A stretch of 9,194 nucleotides of DNA. Origin: an uncultured Ruminococcus sp. GTDB lineage: Bacteria; Bacillota; Clostridia; Oscillospirales; Ruminococcaceae. Positions 1 through 6,338 of the stretch are shown in pieces. The position numbers and the translations under genes are program-made. The notes beneath the pieces are model-generated. The model worked only from the letters and a program-made list of their open reading frames with translations. It searched no databases and was not told the origin of the DNA. Numbering within the stretch: position 1 is the first letter of the stretch; each line of letters starts with the position of its first letter. The DNA is taken from positions 1 to 9,194 of the forward strand of contig CADBQZ010000157.1 in NCBI GenBank assembly GCA_902796865.1, written 5' to 3'.

Positions 1-771
1 AAACTTATTATTATTAACCTTATAGATTATCTTTCCTATCACGATAAGCACCAAGGGATAGATGATACAAAGGAAATGTACCATAAGACTTGGTATCTCT
101 CCGTATATGACGACACTTCTTGCATAGTATATATAGCAATAAAGCGGATTTAACCAGAATATTTTCTGAAGCCAGTCCGGGAATGCGGAAACATAATAGA
201 ATATAGCCGAGAAGTAGATCACTATACGGCAGAATATCGTATATATATACTGCACATCTTTAAAGAATACGAACAATGCTGAAAGTATATATCCCATTCC
301 GAGGTTAAATGCCGTAAGACAGCCTATAGGGAATATAAGCAGCAGGAAGGTAAGCTTGAAAGGTATCTGGTCTATTGCGATTATAACAAACATTATCACG
401 AGCGTAAACAGGAAATTTACAAAGCACGAGATATTTTTTGAAAACAAAAACAATTCTTTCGGTACTTTTATCTTTGAGATTATTCCTGCATTAGATGCAA
501 GAGTAAACATTCCCTGTGTCGTGCCGTCCGAAAAATAATGATAAAAAATGTTTCCGATGATAAGATAGCTTATATAATGCTCTGATCTGTTAAAGAGAAA
601 AGTAAACACGATCGCCTGTACAGTAAAAAACATAAGCGGCGAAAGCATGCTCCAGAAAACGCCCAGAATAGTTCTTTTATATCTGCTTTTAAAATCTCTG
701 TATATAAGCTGTTTGAGCAGAAACTTTCTCTGCTCAAATTTTTCTTTTAAAGAAATTATATTACTTGCCAT
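1..771 (-). CDS. ABC-2 type polysaccharide export permease (3' end beyond window)
   Basis: Membrane subunit of an ABC transporter that moves a lipid-linked or finished polysaccharide or teichoic-acid-like polymer across the cytoplasmic membrane (Wzm/TagG/RfbA type). Translation from the ATG at 771-769 gives 257 codons with no stop before the left edge. Family members are about 260-270 residues, so only a few residues are missing. The N-terminal cytoplasmic helix carries the family signature RDFKSRYKRTILGVFWS, followed by about six hydrophobic segments. Near the C-terminus the pattern WLNPLYCYIYYARS is also typical. The ribosome-binding site GGGGGAG lies just ahead of the ATG. The gene lies 78 bp after the GT2-HAD gene on the same strand with no terminator between, so it probably belongs to the same operon. 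The nucleotide-binding subunit should be encoded next to the left, outside the window. The substrate cannot be read from the sequence. Confidence 0.9.
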   Translation of the reverse strand, partial: MASNIISLKEKFEQRKFLLKQLIYRDFKSRYKRTILGVFWSMLSPLMFFTVQAIVFTFLFNRSEHYISYLIIGNIFYHYFSDGTTQGMFTLASNAGIISKIKVPKELFLFSKNISCFVNFLFTLVIMFVIIAIDQIPFKLTFLLLIFPIGCLTAFNLGMGYILSALFVFFKDVQYIYTIFCRIVIYFSAIFYYVSAFPDWLQKIFWLNPLYCYIYYARSVVIYGEIPSLMVHFLCIIYPLVLIVIGKIIYKVNNNKF

Positions 772-789
772 AGCTCCCCCAGTCACCTG

Positions 790-817
790 ATAATAGATTC
801 ACGGCATATCATTGCAA
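790..817 (-). promoter_or_regulatory. Candidate internal promoter before the permease
   Basis: On the minus strand a TTGCAA box (817-812), a 16-bp spacer and TATTAT (795-790) resemble a sigma-A promoter, with four and five of six consensus bases. A start near 783 would leave a very short leader directly ahead of the GGGGGAG ribosome-binding site of the permease. It could give the export genes expression independent of the glycosyltransferases. The match is modest and such boxes are common by chance in AT-rich DNA. Confidence 0.3.
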
Positions 818-849
818 ATGCTTTTATACAGCATTGCTCTGAAAAAGCC

Positions 850-3642
850 TTATATTTTTTCCTTTTTTCCATTTGTAAGTTCATCAAAAACGCAGTCACT
901 GAATGCACTTTTTATCTCCTTCTGATTCACCTTCATGCAGTTCATAAAAGGAGTATAAGCATCGCTTCCGGAAATATTCCTCATGAAATTATATTTCTTG
1001 AAAATATTTATATAGTCCTCGACGAAATCCATTTCACCGTTCTGAAGCTCAAGTATCGTTTCCTTGTTCTCGCATTTGTTGTCAAAAACAAGCTCTGTTT
1101 TACCATTCTTGTCTAAATTAAATTCCCTGAACGAAGGCTCCGGTGCAGAGAACAGCATCTCAAAATAAATATTATGCTTAGATGACGGCATATGCGCCAT
1201 ATACTTATCTCTGTTGAAAGATGATGAAAAACAATAAGACAGCATTTTTCCTGTTATAAAGTATGTTTCACTGTAATCGCTGTCATACTGATTATAAGAA
1301 TTTGTACCGGCAAGTATGCCGACAAATTCACAGTTCATATCCCACTTTTCATTCACGATCTGCTCTAAGATTATATTTCCGCTTCCTGCCCAACCGCAGT
1401 CTACCGTCATTACTCTTTCACAGCCGTTTAAGATAGAACTGTAATAATCCTTTGCTGCCTTGTCCATATCATCATAGCCTGTGAGTATCTCGTCCCATTT
1501 TTCTTCGATGAAATTCTCAACACTTTCTATATTAGCCGAAGTAAGATATGAATTCATATCAAAGGGAACTGTTCCGGTATAACCGATGCTCGAAAAAATA
1601 TCTCCTATCGGTATATTATGATTAACTTTCTGTCCGACAAAACGCTTGAAAAAATTCTCCTTGAATATTCCGGCGCCAAGCTTTGCAGCAGCATTTCTCG
1701 ACCAGTAAACATACTCTGTCGGTATCTCATGATAAAGCTTGTCATATATCTTTTTTGTCATATAGCCGTCACGGGAGAAAAAGAGTATCTTATCGGCTCT
1801 TTTCTCATTTGCGATCTTTCTTATGAATTCACAAAATCCGAGCTGGAGCACTCCGCCGTATTTATATCCGAAATTATATGCCGGAAGATTTACTATATCA
1901 CCGTTATAAAGCTTCATGTTTATAAGTCCGGAATATGCCGAACGTATTATCGGTGACATATCTTTCGGGCGGTAATTCTCGCCTATCGCATTTATATTTT
2001 TATATTCTACAGCCTGTATTCCATGCTTTTTAGCCATCTGGAAATCCGAATGGTAATTGTCGCCTATATGAGAGAAAGTTTCTGTTTCAAGTTCGTCCTT
2101 TATTATCTCATACAGCTTACCGTTATATTTTCCGACTCCGTATTCACATGATACATATACCTTTTCAAATTTTTTGAATCCATTTTTATGAAGCAGCTTT
2201 TCAATAAAATCCGAAGGAAGATACATATCCGATGTAACTATTATCTTCTTACGCTGCTTTACAGTAATATCCCATACCTTTTTCATAAACGGGTTCGCAA
2301 CACAGAGATTATATTCTATCTCCATTTCTGTATGCTGTCCAAGCTCAGAATCAATACCTGTTTTTTCTTCGATATAGTCGTATATATCTTTAAGCGTTAT
2401 CTCAGACTTTTTCATAGCCCTTACCTGTTTTTCAGAGGTCATTCTTATAGTTCTGAAATCAGGATAATTAAGCTTTGCTCCAACGAGATAGAAAAGATGA
2501 CTGGGTTTTGTGAAAGGTCTGAATATGAGCGTATCAAACACGTCGAACGATACTATATCACATTTGCATAAAAGCTCCGCCGTCTGCTTTGGCGACAGCT
2601 TATGGTTCTCACACACTGCATTATTTTCACTGTATGATTTTTTCGGTTCTCTTGTAGTTCTTCTGAAAACAATACTCTCAAAATTGAGCTTTAAAAGCAT
2701 GAGCCATGAAATGACAGGAAATCTCGAGTGCATTTTCCTGTGAGCATTTACAAAGCTTTCGTAATTGTATTTTATGTAGCTGTTTCTGTTTACAAACTTT
2801 TTATATAGATTGAGCATGAGCGCTCTTCCATTTAATATCTCGCTCTTTTTTAAGTTTTTAAGATGGAACAAAAGCTTATTCGGCACAAACATAAGTATAA
2901 ACGGCTTTATCACAGAAAAAATGTGTGTCGGCAAAAGTCCCAATGATTTAAAGCCGTCATATCTTACTTTTATCTCATCAAGTCTCATTTTCCTGCTCAC
3001 ATGATTTTTCTTTTCTTCCGAATAGAAAACATATAAAAGCTGGTTTATATTTGCGCCTATCATGCCGGCAGCATATATCCTCATGAAAAAGTCGTAATCC
3101 TCGTATTTAAGGCATCTTCCTATAGAACGATAATTGCCGACCTTTTCAAATACTTCTCTTCTGAATATAACTGTTCCGTGAATGAATGGTGAATTGAAAA
3201 GAAAATCTTTTTTATACGGGAATGCCGGAACATATCTTTCCCCGTATATCTCATTATTTTCATAAAGAAAACAGTTAGAGCCAACAAAAGCTATGTTCGG
3301 GTTCTGCTTTAAAAACTCTATCTCCATCTCAAAGCGGTTCGGCATGGAATAATCGTCCACATCCTGTCTTGCGATAAAATCGCCCTTTGCTTCCTTGAGA
3401 CACTCGTTGAGCGCATTGGCAAGCCCTGCATTCTTATCTATTTTAAAAGCTCTTATCCTCTTGTCGATCTTTTCAAGTTCTTTGAGCCAAATATAAGAGT
3501 CGTTAGTAGAACCGTCATCAAAAATTATAAACTCGAAATTTTTATATGTCTGATTCAATATAGAATTGACCGAACGAACAAGCATTTCCTTCGACGGACA
3601 ATTATAGATACCCATTATGACCGATAAAAAAGGTTTTGCCAT
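850..3642 (-). CDS. GT2 glycosyltransferase - HAD hydrolase - SRDGY-domain fusion protein
   Basis: Three-part cytoplasmic enzyme of a surface-glycan pathway, 930 residues from the chosen start. Residues 1 to about 240 are a GT-A fold family 2 glycosyltransferase: LSVIMGIYN start, FDDGS (41-45), the metal/nucleotide motif D94-V-D96, and E181-D182-Y-D184 as the likely catalytic-base region. Residues about 360-550 are a HAD-superfamily domain: motif I FDVFDTL with candidate nucleophile D367, motif II TSDMYLP (470-476), K505, and motif IV GDNYHSD (527-533). The last 370 residues carry FFSRDGY (621-627), YWSR (646-649), VDCGWAGS (747-754) and FSAP (831-834). This arrangement resembles COG5610-type predicted hydrolases found in polysaccharide clusters, here joined to a GT2. 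The third part is paralogous to the whole upstream gene. An in-frame ATG at 3660 overlaps the upstream stop (ATGA) but lacks a ribosome-binding site. The ATG at 3642 has GGTAGGA five bases ahead and gives the usual GT2 N-terminus, so it is preferred. Sugar donor, acceptor and phosphorylated substrate are unknown. Confidence 0.9.
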   Translation of the reverse strand: MAKPFLSVIMGIYNCPSKEMLVRSVNSILNQTYKNFEFIIFDDGSTNDSYIWLKELEKIDKRIRAFKIDKNAGLANALNECLKEAKGDFIARQDVDDYSMPNRFEMEIEFLKQNPNIAFVGSNCFLYENNEIYGERYVPAFPYKKDFLFNSPFIHGTVIFRREVFEKVGNYRSIGRCLKYEDYDFFMRIYAAGMIGANINQLLYVFYSEEKKNHVSRKMRLDEIKVRYDGFKSLGLLPTHIFSVIKPFILMFVPNKLLFHLKNLKKSEILNGRALMLNLYKKFVNRNSYIKYNYESFVNAHRKMHSRFPVISWLMLLKLNFESIVFRRTTREPKKSYSENNAVCENHKLSPKQTAELLCKCDIVSFDVFDTLIFRPFTKPSHLFYLVGAKLNYPDFRTIRMTSEKQVRAMKKSEITLKDIYDYIEEKTGIDSELGQHTEMEIEYNLCVANPFMKKVWDITVKQRKKIIVTSDMYLPSDFIEKLLHKNGFKKFEKVYVSCEYGVGKYNGKLYEIIKDELETETFSHIGDNYHSDFQMAKKHGIQAVEYKNINAIGENYRPKDMSPIIRSAYSGLINMKLYNGDIVNLPAYNFGYKYGGVLQLGFCEFIRKIANEKRADKILFFSRDGYMTKKIYDKLYHEIPTEYVYWSRNAAAKLGAGIFKENFFKRFVGQKVNHNIPIGDIFSSIGYTGTVPFDMNSYLTSANIESVENFIEEKWDEILTGYDDMDKAAKDYYSSILNGCERVMTVDCGWAGSGNIILEQIVNEKWDMNCEFVGILAGTNSYNQYDSDYSETYFITGKMLSYCFSSSFNRDKYMAHMPSSKHNIYFEMLFSAPEPSFREFNLDKNGKTELVFDNKCENKETILELQNGEMDFVEDYINIFKKYNFMRNISGSDAYTPFMNCMKVNQKEIKSAFSDCVFDELTNGKKEKI

Positions 3643-3647
3643 AATAA

Positions 3648-3654
3648 TCCTACC
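3648..3654 (-). promoter_or_regulatory. Ribosome-binding site deciding the GT2-HAD start
   Basis: GGTAGGA on the minus strand, with a 5-nt spacer to the ATG at 3642-3640. It lies downstream of the alternative ATG at 3660, which is preceded only by a pyrimidine-rich stretch ending in GAG. The site therefore supports initiation at 3642. Use of the 3660 codon by coupling to the upstream stop remains possible. Confidence 0.55.
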
Positions 3655-3656
3655 CT

Positions 3657-4943
3657 TCATCTCAAAAGAGAAATCATAAGTTTTGTAAGAAAATAATCAT
3701 ATCTGTAAAATCTTTTGGATAATGCACCGCAAAAAGATGCACTTCCACAGTACCAGTAAAGTCCATCTGTATCACCTTTGCAAAAAAGCTTGAAAGGAAG
3801 TATCTCTTTTCTAAGCTCTGCTTTGGCATCTTTCTTTATTATCGAGCTGTGGTACTGTTCATTAACATCATCGCAAAAACTGTAATCGCTCAAAGCCTCT
3901 GCTTCTTCCCTGAGCGGCGAAAACATAAGCTTTTTAAAAAGCTTTAACGTCATATCTTTATAACATTCTCTGTACTCCTTACAGCATACTTTTGCAAGCC
4001 TCTGTGCGATGTCTTCTATTTTTTTTACATACTTGCTGTCGTTTTCATCCTCACATAATACAGGCTCTGTACGGCCGTTTCTGATCTCATATCCTTCTGT
4101 CATGCCATGCGGAGCGCTGAATGCACATTCAAGAAGATTATGTGCAAACCATGCCTTTTTGCTCTTTTGCTTTTCATCAAACAGCCATGTAGAAAATCTG
4201 CTGCCGTGAGAAGTCTTAGGAGCTTCGAGCATACCGATATAAAATCCTGTTATATCTGTCTTTATCTCCATACTGTCCAGGATACGGCGAAGTGTATACT
4301 GCAAAGAGCCTGTCCACCCCAGATCAACTATCCCTATCCTGTCGTACCTGTCCATTTCTTCCTGTTTTATATATGAAACGATATTGTCATACGCAATATC
4401 AGATCTTGTCTTTATCATATCTCTGAATATTTCAGAGCTTTTTACCGAACTGCAAAAGCTGTCAAATCCGGCTCTGTCCATTATCTCATTTTCTTTTTCC
4501 TTATCAAACCCTATATCAGCATATATAGCTTCACGGTCTTTTTCATCAAATCCCGCTCTTTTGAGCATTATACGTGCGCTGAGTTTATAGGCATAAATAA
4601 ATAGCTTATCATAAGCACTGTCATCAAAAAATCTGTACGCTGCCATTCTCAAAGAATATCTTGAACAGTAAAAATAAGAGCATTTTATCTCGCTGTTTTT
4701 TCGTTTGCAGATCACTTTTGCCGCTGCATACGGAAGATAACCGTCTCTTGACAGAAAATACAGTCTCCTGATACCTTTCTTTTCCGCTTCTGAAATGATC
4801 ATAGACGCATACATAACTGCTGCCGGCGCAAATACCCCGGCTGCAAGTTCTTCAAATATATCTTTGCTTTGCATCAGTTCTTTAGCTGCTGCTCTGTTAA
4901 GCTCTGTATCCTCTTCGAGTATACCGGCATATCTGTTTTTCAA
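3657..4943 (-). CDS. Stand-alone SRDGY-domain protein of a glycan biosynthesis operon (function unknown)
   Basis: A 428-residue soluble protein with no signal peptide or membrane segment. I do not recognise a characterised family member. Visible motifs in order are LYFLSRDGYLP (61-71), FYCSR (91-95), IVDLGWTGS (205-213) and LECAFSAPHG (271-280). The same motifs occur in the same order in the C-terminal third of the next gene, including an NG-[KR]-TE-x-V stretch after FSAP. The two regions are therefore paralogous, but this protein has no HAD or glycosyltransferase part. The start is TTG at 4943, overlapping the upstream TGA by 4 bp (TTGA), with AAGG close upstream. Its N-terminus (RYAGILEEDTEL) resembles the equivalent segment of the paralogue (SAYSGLINMKL), which argues against the next Met at residue 24. 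It sits between GT4 and GT2 genes, so a role in modifying or transferring a group onto the exported glycan is inferred. Confidence 0.85.
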   Translation of the reverse strand: MKNRYAGILEEDTELNRAAAKELMQSKDIFEELAAGVFAPAAVMYASMIISEAEKKGIRRLYFLSRDGYLPYAAAKVICKRKNSEIKCSYFYCSRYSLRMAAYRFFDDSAYDKLFIYAYKLSARIMLKRAGFDEKDREAIYADIGFDKEKENEIMDRAGFDSFCSSVKSSEIFRDMIKTRSDIAYDNIVSYIKQEEMDRYDRIGIVDLGWTGSLQYTLRRILDSMEIKTDITGFYIGMLEAPKTSHGSRFSTWLFDEKQKSKKAWFAHNLLECAFSAPHGMTEGYEIRNGRTEPVLCEDENDSKYVKKIEDIAQRLAKVCCKEYRECYKDMTLKLFKKLMFSPLREEAEALSDYSFCDDVNEQYHSSIIKKDAKAELRKEILPFKLFCKGDTDGLYWYCGSASFCGALSKRFYRYDYFLTKLMISLLR

Positions 4944-6103
4944 ACCTTGACCACGCTCTTTTCATCTTCAAGATAACTGCGATAAATTTCCGTAACAGCA
5001 GCTATCGAATTGTTTATATCAAAAGGCGGCACTGAAAGCAGCGCATTTCTTCCAAGTTCTTCCCTGAGCCTGTCATCGCCCATAAGTTTTTCTATCGCTT
5101 TTGCAAATCCGTCAACATCATTCGGTTCGAGAAGTATGCTGTTTTTCATGTTTACCGCATATTCCCTGACACCCCTTATATCCGAACCTATCACCGGTAC
5201 TCCGGCAGACATTGCCTCTATCGCAGCTACACCTAAACCTTCTCTCAAAGACGGGAATAAAAATACATCTGCGATATGTACTATTTTAAATATGTCATAT
5301 CTGTAACCTGCAAAAATGACCCTGTCTGAGATGCCAAGCTGCTCTGCAAGCGCCTTGCATTCTTCTAAGAGTCCTCCTGTACCGCATATAAGATAGTATA
5401 CATTGCTTCTGTCTTTTATTTTTGAAAATGCCTTTAGCGCAGTTGTTACGTTTTTATTCTGATTTATCTCAGAAACAGACAAAAGCGTAAACGCATCTTT
5501 TTTTATACCAAGGCTTTCCTTGAGCTTGTCTTTATCGACGTATGTATCTGCGATACGCTTTGTATCAACTCCCATGCCGTGTATGTAAAACGCTTTGCAT
5601 GAATTGTTTTTACAAAATTTTTCGGCATTTTCGTGATCCTCACGGTTTATAGTTATTATGCCGTCGGTATATCTTATAAGACTTTTTTCCGCACGGTAAT
5701 ATATCCTGCTCGACTTAGGAGCACCTTTATAAAAATGGAAGCCATGAGTCGTATAAAGCACGACCGTTCCGTTTTTCTTTCGGGTCTTTCTTGCGGCTAT
5801 CCTTGCAGCAGCCGCACCAACAGGAGTATGACAATGTATCATAGCGTATTTATTCCGGTCGATTATTTCTTTTAGCATCTTATATGCCGTGATGTTCTTT
5901 GATGAAAAAGGTGACCGGCAAAATGGTATGTCATAAAATTTGTCACAATCAGGAATGTCAACCGCTTCATCGCTTTCAAAATCATTTTTTGCACATACAT
6001 GGACTTCATATCCATGTTCTCTAAGCCATTTCATATATGGAAGATGAAACTGGCATATATGCTTTTTAGCGACAGTCGCTACAAACAAAACTTTCTTATC
6101 CAT
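4940..6103 (-). CDS. Glycosyltransferase family 4 protein (EpsD-like)
   Basis: Cytoplasmic or membrane-associated GT-B fold retaining glycosyltransferase of 387 residues, a normal length for GT4. The N-terminal domain starts KKVLFVATVAKKHICQFHLP and contains HCHTPVGA (90-97) and TTHGFHF (118-124), typical of capsule/exopolysaccharide GT4 enzymes. The C-terminal domain has SEINQNKN (211-218, the site usually reading GEL-x-KNKN, here with Ser for Gly), the GTGG turn (241-244) and the donor-binding EX7E motif with E288 and E296 inside FPSLREGLGVAAIEAMSAG. The ATG at 6103 has a GGGGGA ribosome-binding site 7 nt upstream. It is the first gene of the glycan operon, behind its own promoter and structured leader, and its stop overlaps the next start. 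It probably adds a hexose or HexNAc unit to a lipid-linked intermediate. The sugar cannot be deduced. Confidence 0.92.
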   Translation of the reverse strand: MDKKVLFVATVAKKHICQFHLPYMKWLREHGYEVHVCAKNDFESDEAVDIPDCDKFYDIPFCRSPFSSKNITAYKMLKEIIDRNKYAMIHCHTPVGAAAARIAARKTRKKNGTVVLYTTHGFHFYKGAPKSSRIYYRAEKSLIRYTDGIITINREDHENAEKFCKNNSCKAFYIHGMGVDTKRIADTYVDKDKLKESLGIKKDAFTLLSVSEINQNKNVTTALKAFSKIKDRSNVYYLICGTGGLLEECKALAEQLGISDRVIFAGYRYDIFKIVHIADVFLFPSLREGLGVAAIEAMSAGVPVIGSDIRGVREYAVNMKNSILLEPNDVDGFAKAIEKLMGDDRLREELGRNALLSVPPFDINNSIAAVTEIYRSYLEDEKSVVKV

Positions 6104-6128
6104 TTTAACATCCCCCGAAATACTTGCC

Positions 6129-6189
6129 GCTTTTTAAAGCAGGGCACTGCCTGACGGACGATAATACGGGTATATATTATCGTATCCGT
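6129..6189 (-). other. Structured 5' leader of the glycan operon (three hairpins)
   Basis: The roughly 100-nt untranslated leader between the predicted start (about 6203) and the GT4 ribosome-binding site holds three successive inverted repeats. The largest pairs ACGATAATA (6183-6175 on the transcript) with TATTATCGT (6166-6158) around an 8-nt loop. It extends by four more pairs, ACGG with CCGT, across a 2-nt bulge. Next is a CAGGC/GCCCTG hairpin at 6140-6153, then GCTTT/AAAGC at 6129-6140. No U-run follows, so none is an intrinsic terminator. I could not match it to a riboswitch class I know. It may be an RNA-stability or protein-binding element. Confidence 0.5.
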
Positions 6190-6209
6190 ACAAAGCCATA
6201 ACTTTAATA

Positions 6210-6238
6210 ATTATATCACATACAAGTCTAAAAATCAA
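6210..6238 (-). promoter_or_regulatory. Sigma-A type promoter of the glycan operon
   Basis: Minus strand: TTGATT (6238-6233), a 17-bp spacer, and a perfect TATAAT (6215-6210) preceded by TGA, an extended -10 element. The predicted transcription start is near 6203, about 100 nt before the GT4 ATG. It lies just downstream of the scaffoldin terminator and so separates the two transcription units. Confidence 0.8.
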
Positions 6239-6248
6239 GGAAAAACCC

Positions 6249-6271
6249 AAAAAAGCGCCGAATATCGGCAC
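6249..6271 (-). terminator. Intrinsic terminator of the scaffoldin-like gene
   Basis: On the minus strand a 7-bp stem, GTGCCGA with TCGGCGC (one G-U pair), closes a 3-nt loop and is followed by six T residues (6254-6249). It begins 68 bp after the stop of the 543-residue gene. A longer alternative fold uses the same T-run: AAGCGCC (6303-6297) can pair with GGCGCTT (6259-6253), with an inner GGCATTAT/ATAATGTGCC stem. The two folds exclude each other. Confidence 0.8.
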
Positions 6272-6338
6272 ATTATGCAATAATTGAATAATGCCGGGCG
6301 CTTTATAGGGTACACCGCACAAACCTATTGTACGGCTG

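Noticed and set aside
814..837. Inverted repeat AATGCT/AGCATT between the GT2-HAD gene and the permease
   Set aside because: A short bulged A/T-rich stem with no T-run on either strand, so not an intrinsic terminator. It overlaps the candidate internal promoter.
1618..2743. Several plus-strand open frames of 64-154 codons across the window (for example 1618-1956, 2188-2571, 8568-9032)
   Set aside because: All lie antisense to well-supported genes, with no recognisable domain, ribosome-binding site or promoter.
6134..6199. Possible 21-residue leader peptide with five tyrosines (MALYGYDN...) in the glycan operon leader
   Set aside because: The ATG would be only about four bases from the predicted transcription start, with no room for a ribosome-binding site. 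The Tyr codons come from the TAT/ATA-rich hairpin. No terminator follows to make an attenuator.
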